Shown piece by piece: positions 44,318-53,960 of a stretch of 64,000 nucleotides of DNA. The position numbers were made by a program, and so were the translations under genes. The DNA comes from Clostridium omnivorum (GTDB lineage: Bacteria > Bacillota > Clostridia > Clostridiales > Clostridiaceae). Under the pieces are notes generated by a model that did not search any database, was not told the DNA's origin, and saw only the letters and a program-made list of their open reading frames with translations. The DNA is taken from the NCBI RefSeq assembly GCF_026012015.1, contig NZ_BRXR01000001.1:404001-468000 (forward strand), in the 5' to 3' direction. Within the stretch, counting starts at the first letter, position 1. The number at the start of each line of letters is the position of its first letter.

Positions 44318-46930
44318 CTATATTTGTTCTCTTCTAATTCCATTCCATATTTCATTAAATTCAGACATCTTTTCCTCAATCTGATCAAAAAATTGCAGCT
44401 TTGCATCTAAATAATTCATCTGTTCTTCCACATTCATCTTAGATATTGACAAGTCTTTTAGCATCTCACTAAATATATTCTTGTAAGTACTTGTAAGACT
44501 GTCTGCAGCTCTATAAATTTGAGCTTTTAAATCTTCAATGCAATTTAAAGTATTAGCTTCCAAAGCTCCAAATAAATTCATATATTCTCCTTCAACAGAA
44601 CTTCTTATGGCTTCAATCCAATTGATTTTTATTTCATTAAGCTTCTTACTATCAGTAGAATAAGTACCTACCTTATTTTCTAAAAAATGATTTAAACATT
44701 TTTCTAGGAAATTCTCTTTAAAATCTATACTATTTAAAACATCCTCTTTGATATTTACACAATCAATATTTATTGAAGGAATTTTAACAAGAGATTTTCT
44801 ATTAAAGGCATGATCCACTTTAGGTACTGTAATAACAAAATCCTTCAAATTGTAATTCTTTTTAACCTTTTCACTAAAGGAGTGTACTATTTCTTTTATA
44901 GCTTCATCGCATTCTCTAAAATATTTCTCTTTTAAATCAATATCAGAATTTATTCTATTAAGTATATTTCCAATCAATGTATTCAATTCTTCTTCTATCT
45001 CAGTATTATTAACGGATAGATCAACACTAAAGCCTTTATTTTTCATTTCCCTCAAATCATCTTTATCCTTCATTCTGAGCCTCATAAAGAATCTATCTAT
45101 CTTTTCCTCATATACTTCGTTTATTTCATCAATACTTTCATCCCTGGATTCTTTTATTTTTGAAATTAAATTCTCCTGAAGCTCGGTAAAAATTAAATTT
45201 TGATTTATCTCCTTATCAATTAAATCAAAGGTATCCATCATTTTTTGAAGCATACATTCAATTTCTTCAATTTCTTCCTGCTTTTCAATTTTAGCATCAA
45301 TTATACTTTTTACTAAATCAAGGTTCTTAAGCCTTACAAACAGTTCATCAATACTCCAAATGATTGAAGAATATAATTCTGTATTTGCCTTCTGAATAGC
45401 CACATAGGTTGTATAATCCATTAATTTGGGTATCCCGCTTCTCTCTCTTAGCGTATTAAGACTTACGTCATTAAGCCCTTGAAAACACTCAAGTTTTTCT
45501 AGTTGATCATCAACAAAGCTCAAAACTGTCATTTGATTTTTTCCTATATATTTTCTCTTTAATTTTTTTAGTCTTTGTCTTAATTCATCACCAGAAAGTT
45601 GTGAAATTCTCTTAGTTTCACCTAGGTATTTTAATTCCATACTATCGATTTGAGATACCTTCAAAATATCAAAATATGATCTAGCTGATATTCCAAGTAC
45701 TATAAAACCATTATAACCTAGGCCATTTAATTTACACCTTAAGTAGTCTAAAAATCTGACTACTGATTTATTTTCACATTCGCTCATATACATTTCATCC
45801 AGCTTGTTTACTACCACAACTAATGAATAAAACTTATCATGTTTTTCAAATTGAGTTTTAATATCCCTGAAAAACTCTTCTTCATCAGTAGTTAGATAGT
45901 TTGAATAATTAACTAAGAAAATTACAACATCTGATTTCTCTATCCACTTATATGCCTTTTTCTTATGCATATTTATTCCTTCACTAGAATTATTAGCCCC
46001 TGCATAGTTAGGTCCAGGAGTATCAATAATAGTAAAGGTAGCAAAATCACTGCTGTCTTTTACATAGTGAATTTCCATGTCATCAATTGCACTTTCTTCT
46101 TCTGAACTATTTTGAGCTTTCTTAAATTCATTAAAGGTATATTTGTAAATTTCCTCTGGTGAATCAAAATATAGATCCTCATTGCCGTATAATAAGCGAA
46201 TTTGACCATTTGTACTCTTTTTATATATACAAGTATTTGGAGTAGGAAGCTCTAGACTTGTAGGGGCATATTGCTCACCAAGAAATGAATTAACTACAAC
46301 ACTCTTCCCCGATTTTTTTGTTGCCATAACTGAAATATTTAAATTTCTTTCTTTTGCATTATCAAGATTAATTTTTATATTATTTAATATGCTTACTATA
46401 TTTTCCTTTTCCTTAGAAAGTTCATCAATTACTTCTATTTCATTTATTAAATCCTGTGCTTTAATAATTGATTTCCTCAATTTATAAAACCCAGTTTTAA
46501 ACGCATTTACTCTAGCTCTTTCACCTTTTTCCTTTTTCATAGTCACTTCAATGTCTAAGTTTAAATAATTAAGAGCTTGAATAACGTCACTTAAAAAGTT
46601 TTTATCTTCTGTATCAATAATGATTTGGTGAATATCAAGGTCATATTCATTAAGCTCTTCAAGCAATTCACTAAAGTATAAAATATTATCCTTTTCAATA
46701 ATATTAGTTTCTAGATTTCTTATTTTAACATTAATGTTATTAAACTCTATTTCTTTTGCTGCTCTTAGAATATATAGATAACATTCGTCTATAGTAAGTT
46801 CTTCAATAAACCTATACAGCTCCTTATTCTTATCTATTATAAAAATAGGGTTGTCAAATGAATACCCTTCTAAAACACTTTGAATATATACTGAATCAGA
46901 TTTTTCTCCATTTATCTTAATTACCTTCAT
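44318..46930 (-). CDS. Large dynamin-like GTPase
   Basis: An 870-residue protein. Residues 1-190 form an N-terminal region of unknown type with alternating strands and helices; the GTPase domain follows with G1 ATKKSGKSVVVN (203-214), G2 threonine in LPTPNT, G3 IIDTPGPNYAG and G4 VVNKLDEM. The rest (about 480-870) is long helical stalk-like coiled coil (EEIEEIECMLQKMMDTFDLIDKEINQ). This is the plan of bacterial dynamin-like proteins that remodel membranes. It is 29 nt downstream of tadC and is the last gene of the Tad pilus operon, which suggests a link with pilus assembly. ATG after AGGGGG. Confidence 0.82.
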   Translation of the reverse strand: MKVIKINGEKSDSVYIQSVLEGYSFDNPIFIIDKNKELYRFIEELTIDECYLYILRAAKEIEFNNINVKIRNLETNIIEKDNILYFSELLEELNEYDLDIHQIIIDTEDKNFLSDVIQALNYLNLDIEVTMKKEKGERARVNAFKTGFYKLRKSIIKAQDLINEIEVIDELSKEKENIVSILNNIKINLDNAKERNLNISVMATKKSGKSVVVNSFLGEQYAPTSLELPTPNTCIYKKSTNGQIRLLYGNEDLYFDSPEEIYKYTFNEFKKAQNSSEEESAIDDMEIHYVKDSSDFATFTIIDTPGPNYAGANNSSEGINMHKKKAYKWIEKSDVVIFLVNYSNYLTTDEEEFFRDIKTQFEKHDKFYSLVVVVNKLDEMYMSECENKSVVRFLDYLRCKLNGLGYNGFIVLGISARSYFDILKVSQIDSMELKYLGETKRISQLSGDELRQRLKKLKRKYIGKNQMTVLSFVDDQLEKLECFQGLNDVSLNTLRERSGIPKLMDYTTYVAIQKANTELYSSIIWSIDELFVRLKNLDLVKSIIDAKIEKQEEIEEIECMLQKMMDTFDLIDKEINQNLIFTELQENLISKIKESRDESIDEINEVYEEKIDRFFMRLRMKDKDDLREMKNKGFSVDLSVNNTEIEEELNTLIGNILNRINSDIDLKEKYFRECDEAIKEIVHSFSEKVKKNYNLKDFVITVPKVDHAFNRKSLVKIPSINIDCVNIKEDVLNSIDFKENFLEKCLNHFLENKVGTYSTDSKKLNEIKINWIEAIRSSVEGEYMNLFGALEANTLNCIEDLKAQIYRAADSLTSTYKNIFSEMLKDLSISKMNVEEQMNYLDAKLQFFDQIEEKMSEFNEIWNGIRREQI

Positions 46931-46959
46931 AACTAAGCCCCCTATCTTAAAATTTTATT

Positions 46960-47877
46960 CTACTTACCAAGCCCATTAATTAACTCTATTGCAACTGGTC
47001 CAAGCAATACAATGAACAAACTAGGGAATATGAAAAATACCAAAGGAAACAAAATTTTAATAGGTACTTTCATAGCAGCCTCTTCAGCTCTTTGTCTTCT
47101 TTTATCTCTTTCTTCCTGAGATTTAATCCTAAAAATCTGTACCATACTCATTCCTAACTTTTCCCCTTGAAGTATACTATTGATTAAAGATACAAATGAT
47201 GGGAAACTTAATCTTTCCTTTAGTCCAATAAATGAATCTCTTCTTGCTTTTCCAAGCCTTATTTCTTCAAGGCATATATGGAATTCTGAAGCTAATACAC
47301 CATTACTTTTAGAAATAACCTTATTCAAAGCTAAATCAAATCCAAGACCTGCCTCAAGACTTACTGTAAGAAGATCTAAAAAATCCGGAAGTTCCTTAAG
47401 CGCCGTTTCATATCTTCTTTTTATTTTTAAATTAATAAAAAGATGTGGTAAAAAGATACCCATTACTATGCAAGCAGATATAAGAATAATAATAGCTAAA
47501 GGCTTTATTCCAATTAATTCGCCAATTATACCCATTGATACAGGAAAGCTTATTCTAAATAGAATTAGATAAAATTGAGATTCTGCGCTTGTTATATTCC
47601 ATGGATTTCCCATTTTAAGCAAAGATTTTTCTAATTTTTCTTCCTTTTTAGTAGAAAGTTTCTTTGTATAATAATCACTGCCTTTTTTTCTAAAAAAGCT
47701 TATTTTCTTTTTTATATTTTCCTCGCTTTTTTTTATATCTATATTTACATTTGGCTTAGCTTCACCTACATAGTCTTTATATCTTCTTTTTATTTTCTTT
47801 TCGCCTTCACGGGAAAATGAATAAATAAATAAGCAGATAAATATTAATGTTACTACAAAGGAAATTTCAAGCAGCAT
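46960..47877 (-). CDS. tadC: Tad pilus assembly membrane protein TadC
   Basis: A 305-residue type II secretion F-domain protein. One N-terminal helix (3-23), a charged segment, two helices near 105-150, the F domain with LPDFLDLLTVSLEAGLGFDLALNKV (about 163-187) and EEAAMKVPIKILFPLVFFIFPSLFIVLLGP at the C-terminus. With TadB it forms the inner-membrane platform of the Flp pilus. It begins three nt after tadB. The C-terminal KVPIKILFPLVFFIFP block is typical of TadC rather than TadB. Confidence 0.9.
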   Translation of the reverse strand: MLLEISFVVTLIFICLFIYSFSREGEKKIKRRYKDYVGEAKPNVNIDIKKSEENIKKKISFFRKKGSDYYTKKLSTKKEEKLEKSLLKMGNPWNITSAESQFYLILFRISFPVSMGIIGELIGIKPLAIIILISACIVMGIFLPHLFINLKIKRRYETALKELPDFLDLLTVSLEAGLGFDLALNKVISKSNGVLASEFHICLEEIRLGKARRDSFIGLKERLSFPSFVSLINSILQGEKLGMSMVQIFRIKSQEERDKRRQRAEEAAMKVPIKILFPLVFFIFPSLFIVLLGPVAIELINGLGK

Positions 47878-47880
47878 ACT

Positions 47881-48852
47881 TTACACCTCGATTTTAGAAA
47901 GTTTATTTATCATTATAAATCCTATTATCATAAAGAAGGCTCCTATTCCTAAGGCTATTTTACCAAATAAATTTTTGGTAAAGGGAGCCATATACTCTGG
48001 ATTAATTAAAGATAATACTACAAAAAGTGCTATAGGAAGAAAGCCTACTACTTTTCCTGATAATTTTCCTTGAGCTGACAAGGATTGAACATGTCTTTCT
48101 ACCTCATTTCTCTCTCTAATAGTTTTTACTATTATCTCTAGAATCATTGAAAGATTTCCACCAACCTGCCTTTGGATTAAAATAGCCTGTATCATTATAT
48201 CCAAATCACTACTAGGCATTCTTGTTTTTAAATTGTTTAAAGCATCTTCCATAGTTATTCCATAATTCATTTCCTTTAAAAAATCTGTAATCTCTTCCTT
48301 CACTGGAGACTCGCATTCCTCTGCAACTGTCTTCATAGCTTGGGCAAAACTTAATCCAGCCTTCAAGGAACCAACTATTGTCATAATCATATCTGGTAGA
48401 GCTTCATTAAATTCTTTTATTCTTTTCTTTCGTTTACCGCTTAACCAATACCTAGGTATTATATATCCTACGACCACACCTGGAATTACGAATATAAAAT
48501 TCTTTAACAGCAAGGCTGATGCAACTCCAAGAAATACCATTGAAATTATAACTAACACAATGTACTCCTCGATATCCATTTGGATTCCTGAACTTCTAAG
48601 TATCTGCTGAAGCTTTTCACTTGTTTCTTCTGAGGTTTTGGCCCTTATAAATTGATAAATATTTTTTAAATCTACAAACTTTATCTGCTCTTTGTTTGTT
48701 TTACTCTTGGATTTCTTATACTTTTCATTTATGTCAAGATAGTATTTTACTCTTTTTTCTAATTTCTTATCTTGTAGAATAAAAATATATAAAATTCCAA
48801 AAACTAGCATAAAACTGCATAAAAAATATAATAAAAGGATTATATCTTTCAC
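47881..48852 (-). CDS. tadB: Tad pilus assembly membrane protein TadB
   Basis: A 323-residue F-domain membrane protein partnered with TadC: an N-terminal helix (about 3-25), a helix pair (about 100-150), the F domain ALPDMIMTIVGSLKAGLSFAQAMKTVAEE and a typical QRQVGGNLSMILEIIVKTIRER block. The start is set at the GTG at 48852, eight nt after GAGGAG; a GTG three codons earlier lies on top of that site. It overlaps or abuts the end of tadA (48855), so translation is coupled. Confidence 0.88.
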   Translation of the reverse strand: MKDIILLLYFLCSFMLVFGILYIFILQDKKLEKRVKYYLDINEKYKKSKSKTNKEQIKFVDLKNIYQFIRAKTSEETSEKLQQILRSSGIQMDIEEYIVLVIISMVFLGVASALLLKNFIFVIPGVVVGYIIPRYWLSGKRKKRIKEFNEALPDMIMTIVGSLKAGLSFAQAMKTVAEECESPVKEEITDFLKEMNYGITMEDALNNLKTRMPSSDLDIMIQAILIQRQVGGNLSMILEIIVKTIRERNEVERHVQSLSAQGKLSGKVVGFLPIALFVVLSLINPEYMAPFTKNLFGKIALGIGAFFMIIGFIMINKLSKIEV

Positions 48853-48854
48853 TA

Positions 48855-50228
48855 TTACCACTCCTCTACATTAAATATAGTTGGTGGCACCACTATACCT
48901 GAAGTTTCTAGGCGCTCATAAAATTTTGGTCTTATACCAGTAGGAGTCATTTTACCAATTACTTTTCCTGCTTTATCTATACCAGTTTGGTTAAAGGTAA
49001 ATATATCTTGAAGTACAATAACCTCCCCTTCTAAGTCTTGAACTTCAGTAATATTAATTATCTTTCTTGTACCATCTTTAAGTCTTGACTGTTGAACTAT
49101 TAAATCTATACCTCCTGCTATCTGCTGACGAATAGCCTTAATTGGAAGCTCAAGTCCTGCCATTAAAACCATAGTTTCAAGACGAGAAATCATATCCCTT
49201 GGGCTATTTGCATGGCCTGTTGTAATAGAACCATCATGGCCTGTATTCATTGCCTGCAGCATGTCCAATGCTTCTCCGCCACGGACCTCACCTATTACTA
49301 TTCTATCAGGCCTCATTCTAAGAGAATTTTTTACAAGATCTCTTATTGAAATAGCTCCTTTGCCCTCCACATTGGCCTGCCTAGATTCTAAGGAAATAAC
49401 GTGCTGCTGTGATAATTGTAGTTCTGCTGCATCTTCTATTGTTACTATTCGTTCGTCATCGGGTATAAAAGCCGAAAGTACATTTAAAGTGGTTGTCTTT
49501 CCAGAACCTGTACCACCGCTTATTAATACGTTGAGCCTTGCTTTTACACAAGCATCCAAAAACTGAGCCATATCTGCGGATATGGTGCCAAATTCAATTA
49601 AATTCCGAATAGTGTATGGGTCTTTAGCAAATTTTCTTATTGTAATTGTTGGCCCATTTAGTGCAAGAGGGGGAATTATTATATTAACTCTAGACCCATC
49701 GGGTAATCTTGCATCAACCATTGGACTGCTTTCATCTATTCTTCTTCCAAGTGGTGATACAATCTTATCAACTACATTCATTATCTGATCCTTATCTCTA
49801 AACTTCACATCTGTAAGGACAATTTTCCCGCCTTTTTCAACATATACCATATTGGGTCCATTAACCATAACTTCTGTAATATCTGGATCTAATAGAAGAG
49901 GGTTTATTGGTCCAAATCCAGTAACGTCATTTATTAGTTCTTCTACTACTTTTTTTGTATCAACTGTTTCAAAGGAATTATCTTCAGTTTCTATTATCTT
50001 CTGCGCAATGGAATCTATTTTAGGGATTATGTTTCCAACATCACTCTCATTTTTAGCTTCATTTATAATTATTTTTTGTAGCTTTAATTTATATTCCTGC
50101 TCTTTACTTAATACCTTTACAGAAGCTTTATTAGCTTCACTAGAAACAATTGACTTACTTTCAGAATTCACTTGCTTCTTCTCATCCTCTATTTTATTAA
50201 TGGTGTTAATTTTATCAAGTAAGCTCAT
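48855..50228 (-). CDS. tadA: Tad pilus ATPase TadA/CpaF
   Basis: A 457-residue secretion ATPase of the CpaF/TadA branch. N-terminal helical region (1-110), then the N-domain with LLDPDITEVMVNGPNMVYVE, RLPDGSRVNIIIPPLALNGPTITIRKF, Walker A GGTGSGKT (238-245), Asp box TIEDAAELQ, Walker B region MRPDRIVIGEVRGGEALDMLQAMNTGH with the catalytic Glu and His. It powers assembly of Flp pilins through the TadB-TadC platform. ATG after AAGGAGAG. Confidence 0.93.
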   Translation of the reverse strand: MSLLDKINTINKIEDEKKQVNSESKSIVSSEANKASVKVLSKEQEYKLKLQKIIINEAKNESDVGNIIPKIDSIAQKIIETEDNSFETVDTKKVVEELINDVTGFGPINPLLLDPDITEVMVNGPNMVYVEKGGKIVLTDVKFRDKDQIMNVVDKIVSPLGRRIDESSPMVDARLPDGSRVNIIIPPLALNGPTITIRKFAKDPYTIRNLIEFGTISADMAQFLDACVKARLNVLISGGTGSGKTTTLNVLSAFIPDDERIVTIEDAAELQLSQQHVISLESRQANVEGKGAISIRDLVKNSLRMRPDRIVIGEVRGGEALDMLQAMNTGHDGSITTGHANSPRDMISRLETMVLMAGLELPIKAIRQQIAGGIDLIVQQSRLKDGTRKIINITEVQDLEGEVIVLQDIFTFNQTGIDKAGKVIGKMTPTGIRPKFYERLETSGIVVPPTIFNVEEW

Positions 50229-50248
50229 ATTATCTCTCCTTCTTGAAC

Positions 50249-51055
50249 TTATCGTGCCAAGATTCCCATTAATCCGCTCTTTCTTTTTCTTCTTCTTCTT
50301 GATTGAGAACTATCCATATTAAATTCCTTGGAAATGGATATTATATCAGAGGTTATCTTTTCCTTTGGCTTGCTAATTACGAAGGGAATACCAATATTAA
50401 GGGATTTGGTAACCACCTTAAAATTATTCATTACGTAAATAATATCATTAGTCTCAAGTATGTCTGGGACTTGGGATGCCTTTGTTAAGGTTTCGGTATC
50501 TGATCTATTTACTACAACTCTTAGTTTGCTTTCCATATTTAATTTTTCAAAAGTCTTAAGCATTGTTTTTGTATTTCTTAGAGCAGAAAGTTCTAAATCC
50601 GTAACTATAAAGACTAGGTCAGCCATCTCTATGAAATTTAAGCTTATTTCTGAAATTCCTGTAGTAAGATCCACAATCAAATATTCATTATCTTCACGCA
50701 GCTTGTCGCATATTACAGGAATCATGTCAGGAGTTATCAAGTCAGCCAGTTCCGGCTTTAAAGGTGCAGAAAGTACCTTTAATCCGCTGTCATGATTATA
50801 AAGGTAATCTGAAATCTTTATTTCTTCTAATTCTTCTCCCTTTTGTGCCAAATCACTAATTGTGTACCTTGGCTGTATGTCAAGAGCAAGATTTACGTCT
50901 CCAAACTGAAAGCTGCCATCTATAATACAGGTAGAAAAGCCTTTGGAGGCAAGTGCTGCTGCAACGTTAACTGAAATTACAGTTTTACCTACACCCCCTT
51001 TACTACTTACAAAAATTGCCATTCTGCCTAGTTTTTTATCAATTTCCTCTTTCAT
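50249..51055 (-). CDS. CpaE/MinD-like ATPase of the Tad locus
   Basis: A 268-residue P-loop ATPase of the ParA/MinD family: deviant Walker A SSKGGVGKT (about 17-25), switch region IIDGSFQFGDVNLALDI, and DLTTGISEISLNFIEMADLVFIV. The receiver-like N-terminal domain of CpaE (TadZ) is missing; only the ATPase part remains, with a basic C-terminal tail (RRRRKRK). Homologues place the pilus machine at a pole or at foci. The start is the ATG at 51055 after AGGAGGAG; a longer frame overlapping the end of the cpaB-like gene is less likely. Confidence 0.85.
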   Translation of the reverse strand: MKEEIDKKLGRMAIFVSSKGGVGKTVISVNVAAALASKGFSTCIIDGSFQFGDVNLALDIQPRYTISDLAQKGEELEEIKISDYLYNHDSGLKVLSAPLKPELADLITPDMIPVICDKLREDNEYLIVDLTTGISEISLNFIEMADLVFIVTDLELSALRNTKTMLKTFEKLNMESKLRVVVNRSDTETLTKASQVPDILETNDIIYVMNNFKVVTKSLNIGIPFVISKPKEKITSDIISISKEFNMDSSQSRRRRKRKSGLMGILAR

Positions 51056-51083
51056 ATTGCGGGCTCCTCCTGGTATTTTCTTA

Positions 51084-51800
51084 TTATTGCTTCTTTTCAA
51101 ATTTGCTTCTTAAAACAAACTTCAAATTTCCTCTCTCATCAGCGTTATCTATAACTTTTATTTGGTCAGGATTCAATTCTAAGGTTATTGAACTATATTC
51201 AGCTTGAGCTGGATTTGCTGCCTCTTGAGCCCCTTTAGCCGCATTTTTAGCACCTTCTACTACTGTATTATTCGAGGACTCTACCATTCTTTTGCCAACT
51301 GCTAAAACTTTTACATTCTCTAAAAGGGTCTGTGTATTTATTGTTCCCCCTTGAGTTTTTTCATTAAATAATATATCTACACAATCATCTGGTTCTATAA
51401 GAGTAGAAACAGATTCTACAAAATTTGCTTCAATAGAAATTGCTCTGAATCCTTCTTTAACCTTTCTTGATAAAAATTCCTTTTCATTTGCTTGATTTGA
51501 AAATCTGTCTGCAAAAAGCTCTTCTCCTGCCTTCATATCCATAAGTGCATAGCTGCCATCGATGTCTTTTGTACTTTTAACTGCCTCAGGCAGAATTGAA
51601 TTTGCACTATAGGCTTTAATTTCCAGCATATCACTTGTAATTTTCTGACCCTTTTTTGCATTCTGTTTTAATACAACCACCTTAACCAAATTCTTATCAT
51701 TTTTATACTTATTATCTAAGTTCTTAACGTAGTTGCTAAATAAAACTGTAGTAATAATAGCAAATACCAATGCTACAATTAATATAATTTTTGATTTCAC
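51084..51800 (-). CDS. CpaB/RcpC-like SAF-domain protein of the Tad locus
   Basis: A 238-residue protein with one N-terminal membrane anchor (about 4-24) and an exported SAF domain: VVVLKQNAKKGQKITSDMLEIK and VKSTKDIDGSYALMDMKAGEELFADRF, followed by the RcpC-type block IEPDDCVDILFNEK. CpaB-type proteins may bind the cell wall and guide the pilus. It begins with GTG after AGGTGGTAAT. The secretin that CpaB contacts in Gram-negative bacteria is absent here, as expected for a single-membrane cell. Confidence 0.85.
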   Translation of the reverse strand: MKSKIILIVALVFAIITTVLFSNYVKNLDNKYKNDKNLVKVVVLKQNAKKGQKITSDMLEIKAYSANSILPEAVKSTKDIDGSYALMDMKAGEELFADRFSNQANEKEFLSRKVKEGFRAISIEANFVESVSTLIEPDDCVDILFNEKTQGGTINTQTLLENVKVLAVGKRMVESSNNTVVEGAKNAAKGAQEAANPAQAEYSSITLELNPDQIKVIDNADERGNLKFVLRSKFEKKQ

Positions 51801-51808
51801 ATTACCAC

Positions 51809-52738
51809 CTACTCCACTAATTTTATTGCGTATGCTCCTTTGTCCAAAACATTACTGTTTCCATATCCTGTGCCAGTTTTTCTTATAAAATATCCTTTTA
51901 CTGTTGAATCACTTGAACTCATAGGCTGTGTTAAGTAAAAGAAAGCAAAGCCATCAATTTTAATTGACTTTAACTGATTTGTTGAAACTTGATATGGTTC
52001 ATAAACTAAGATAGCAACTATTCTAGGGTCATCCCTATGGTCCTCTGCATACTCAGTATAAGGCGAATTATCTATTCTATAGTTGACACCTTTAATGGTT
52101 TTCTGTTCAACATTACCTGTTTGTGTATCAATAATATCACCAGCTTTAAGGCTATCATTGTAACCATACTTTAGAGCATCCTCATAGAGCCTTCCACCTG
52201 TACCAGCAAGAGCCATTATACCAAAATTACCAGTTGATGAATCTCCTGCGTCTACCTTTAAGGTATACTCCTTCATAAATTCGAATTGTGTATCCTTACT
52301 TATACCAAAAGGTACAGCTCCTTTAGTTTCAGCCATTGGAAAAATTGCAGCAGAAGAAGCAACCTGTACAGGGGTATATTTAATGCCAAATATTTTCATA
52401 AAGTACATTGGCACATTCTTTTCAAGCGTAACAGTAATTTTGTTTTCATTATTGGGTTTAATAAGTAATTGTTTTAAGCTGCTCTCTTCTTTGTTTTCTG
52501 TAAGTATTTCATTTACCACATTTGTAATTCTGCTGGCACTTTCAGTAAGTTCCTGAGCCCCTGATAAAGCAGCTGCATTTGCAGTTTTTCTAAGATCAAT
52601 CTTACTTAAAAATAGCCTTCCACCATCAATTGCTAAGCCTGTCATAAAAATAATAATTACGAAGGTTATTGCAAACCATACTAAACCTGCTCCGCTCTCT
52701 TCTTTATATAATTTAAATTTTTTTATCAACCTACTCAC
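51809..52738 (-). CDS. TadG-like pilus assembly protein (Flp pilus minor component)
   Basis: A 309-residue protein with an N-terminal hydrophobic helix of the TadE/TadG type (SGAGLVWFAITFVIIIFMTGLAIDGGRLFLSK, about 15-46), then RKTANAAALSGAQEL, typical of the pseudopilin-like TadG N-terminus. The exported part is unassigned. It lies between tadE (3 nt) and the cpaB-like gene (8 nt). A TTG at 52729 fits the ribosome binding site AGGAAGTG better than the GTG at 52738; the difference is three residues. Confidence 0.8.
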   Translation of the reverse strand: MSRLIKKFKLYKEESGAGLVWFAITFVIIIFMTGLAIDGGRLFLSKIDLRKTANAAALSGAQELTESASRITNVVNEILTENKEESSLKQLLIKPNNENKITVTLEKNVPMYFMKIFGIKYTPVQVASSAAIFPMAETKGAVPFGISKDTQFEFMKEYTLKVDAGDSSTGNFGIMALAGTGGRLYEDALKYGYNDSLKAGDIIDTQTGNVEQKTIKGVNYRIDNSPYTEYAEDHRDDPRIVAILVYEPYQVSTNQLKSIKIDGFAFFYLTQPMSSSDSTVKGYFIRKTGTGYGNSNVLDKGAYAIKLVE

Positions 52739-52741
52739 TTC

Positions 52742-53125
52742 CTATTCAATACGTATTGTTGATTGGGCTTTTGCCTTAAAGGGTGAGGAAAAAAAGAGTT
52801 TTGCTAGGGGAGTTATATATTTTAAATCAACACTTAATTTAACTGTTACATTAGTCCCGGATTTTCTTTCTGAAGCATTATATGGATCCATACTTACATT
52901 AAGAGTAGCAGCTGAATTTGAATCAAGCTTACTATAGGCATAATTAGTTATTTGGGTTTCTCCTCCTCCAAAACTAGCAATTCGTGCGGACTCCTGACAT
53001 ATCAAATTTAATCTACACTCTGCATATATAATTCTTCCTGTATCAATAATCATGCATAAAAATATTATTAGTATTGGTATTATTAATGCAGTTTCTACAA
53101 GCGCTTGTCCTTTCTTCTTTTTCAT
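52742..53125 (-). CDS. tadE: TadE-like pseudopilin
   Basis: A 127-residue minor pilin. The N-terminus KKKKGQALVETALIIPILIIFLCMIIDTGRI shows the TadE pattern: basic residues, Gly-Gln, the conserved glutamate and a hydrophobic helix, with cleavage by the prepilin peptidase expected after the first glycine. The remaining 90 residues form a small exported domain with two cysteines (CRLNLIC). Its ATG overlaps the TGA of the peptidase gene by four nt, so the two are translationally coupled. Confidence 0.85.
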   Translation of the reverse strand: MKKKKGQALVETALIIPILIIFLCMIIDTGRIIYAECRLNLICQESARIASFGGGETQITNYAYSKLDSNSAATLNVSMDPYNASERKSGTNVTVKLSVDLKYITPLAKLFFSSPFKAKAQSTIRIE

Positions 53126-53640
53126 ATAATAATTGCCCCCTTCAAGAAAAGACTTATAATGGCACCTCCAGCTATTGCTACGCTGTAAGGAAATTTTTTT
53201 ATAAAGGGTGTTGTTGAAAATACTACTTTATAATGATGTCCAGTAAGTAGTCCATATAAAAAATAAATAAAACTTTTAAAAAAGTTTATTGTTTCTTTAT
53301 GAAAAATAATTATTATAAGTGCAATTGCCCCGCCTATTATACACATATATAAGGCTGTATTAATGGCAAAAATACCACCTTTTAAAGCGCCAATCAGTGC
53401 TAAAAGTTTTACATCACCTGCTCCAAAACCGCCTAATATAAATGGTATAATTAAAATTCCAATGCCAGTGGCAAATCCAATAACAGATACTTTCAATCCA
53501 GAAAACCCATTAAGAATTAAATGAAGTAGAAGTACAGAAAATAATACTGGAAAAATAATTTTATTATATATTTTTCTAACCTTTAAGTCCGTTATGCAGC
53601 ATATAACTAAAGTCATAATAAGAAGGATATCAAATATCAC
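53122..53640 (-). CDS. Prepilin peptidase (A24 family, TadV/CpaA-like)
   Basis: A 172-residue integral membrane aspartic peptidase with six helices. The catalytic aspartates are D18 in CCITDLKVRKI and D76 in GGFGAGDVKLL (the GxGD motif). It lacks the N-terminal methylase domain, as is usual for TadV/CpaA. It would process the Flp pilins and the TadE and TadG pseudopilins. It lies between the pilin genes and tadE, with a hairpin separating it from the pilins. Confidence 0.92.
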   Translation of the reverse strand: MIFDILLIMTLVICCITDLKVRKIYNKIIFPVLFSVLLLHLILNGFSGLKVSVIGFATGIGILIIPFILGGFGAGDVKLLALIGALKGGIFAINTALYMCIIGGAIALIIIIFHKETINFFKSFIYFLYGLLTGHHYKVVFSTTPFIKKFPYSVAIAGGAIISLFLKGAIII

Positions 53641-53659
53641 ACTCTAACCTCCTATTTTA

Positions 53660-53684
53660 AAGGCTCTACACAATGCAGAGCCTT
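53660..53684 (-). terminator. Attenuator-like hairpin between flp genes and the assembly genes
   Basis: AAGGCTCT and AGAGCCTT form an 8-bp stem with a 9-nt loop, followed by TTTAAAAT. Placed after the last pilin gene, it could end most transcripts there and make pilin far more abundant than the machinery. Confidence 0.65.
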
Positions 53685-53722
53685 ATTATCTAAGAAAATT
53701 CCTATTTATTTTTTTGTTATTA

Positions 53723-53920
53723 TTATGGAGTTGGTGTAGTTCCTGTTTGTATAGCATTTCCTAAGTTATTTTGAATATTAGTCCAAGCTGCTTTGAGCTG
53801 ACCACTGAAAGCTGTTATAAGAGCTATACAGCCTATTGCTATAACTCCTAATACAAGTGCGTATTCAGTCATACCTTGTCCTTCTTCTTCAATCATTAAT
53901 CTTTTAACTGTGTTTAACAT
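53723..53920 (-). CDS. flp: Flp-type pilin, copy 1
   Basis: A 65-residue Flp pilin: a short leader, the processing motif EEGQGMTEYALVLGVIAIG, where the peptidase cuts after the glycine preceding Gln-Gly-Met-Thr-Glu-Tyr, a hydrophobic helix and a 25-residue exposed tail ending in TGTTPTP. Residues of the leader are charged (TVKRLMIEEEGQG). Nearly identical in its first half to the pilin gene upstream, so a recent duplication. ATG after GGAGGAT. Confidence 0.92.
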   Translation of the reverse strand: MLNTVKRLMIEEEGQGMTEYALVLGVIAIGCIALITAFSGQLKAAWTNIQNNLGNAIQTGTTPTP

Positions 53921-53960
53921 AATCTTTATCCTCCTATTTTTTATTTTAGTATTATTGAGC

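Noticed and set aside
50249-51055. Chromosome or plasmid partition protein ParA
   Set aside because: It is embedded between cpaB-like and tadA genes, so it is the CpaE-type ATPase of the Tad system; there is no parB or parS-like sequence.
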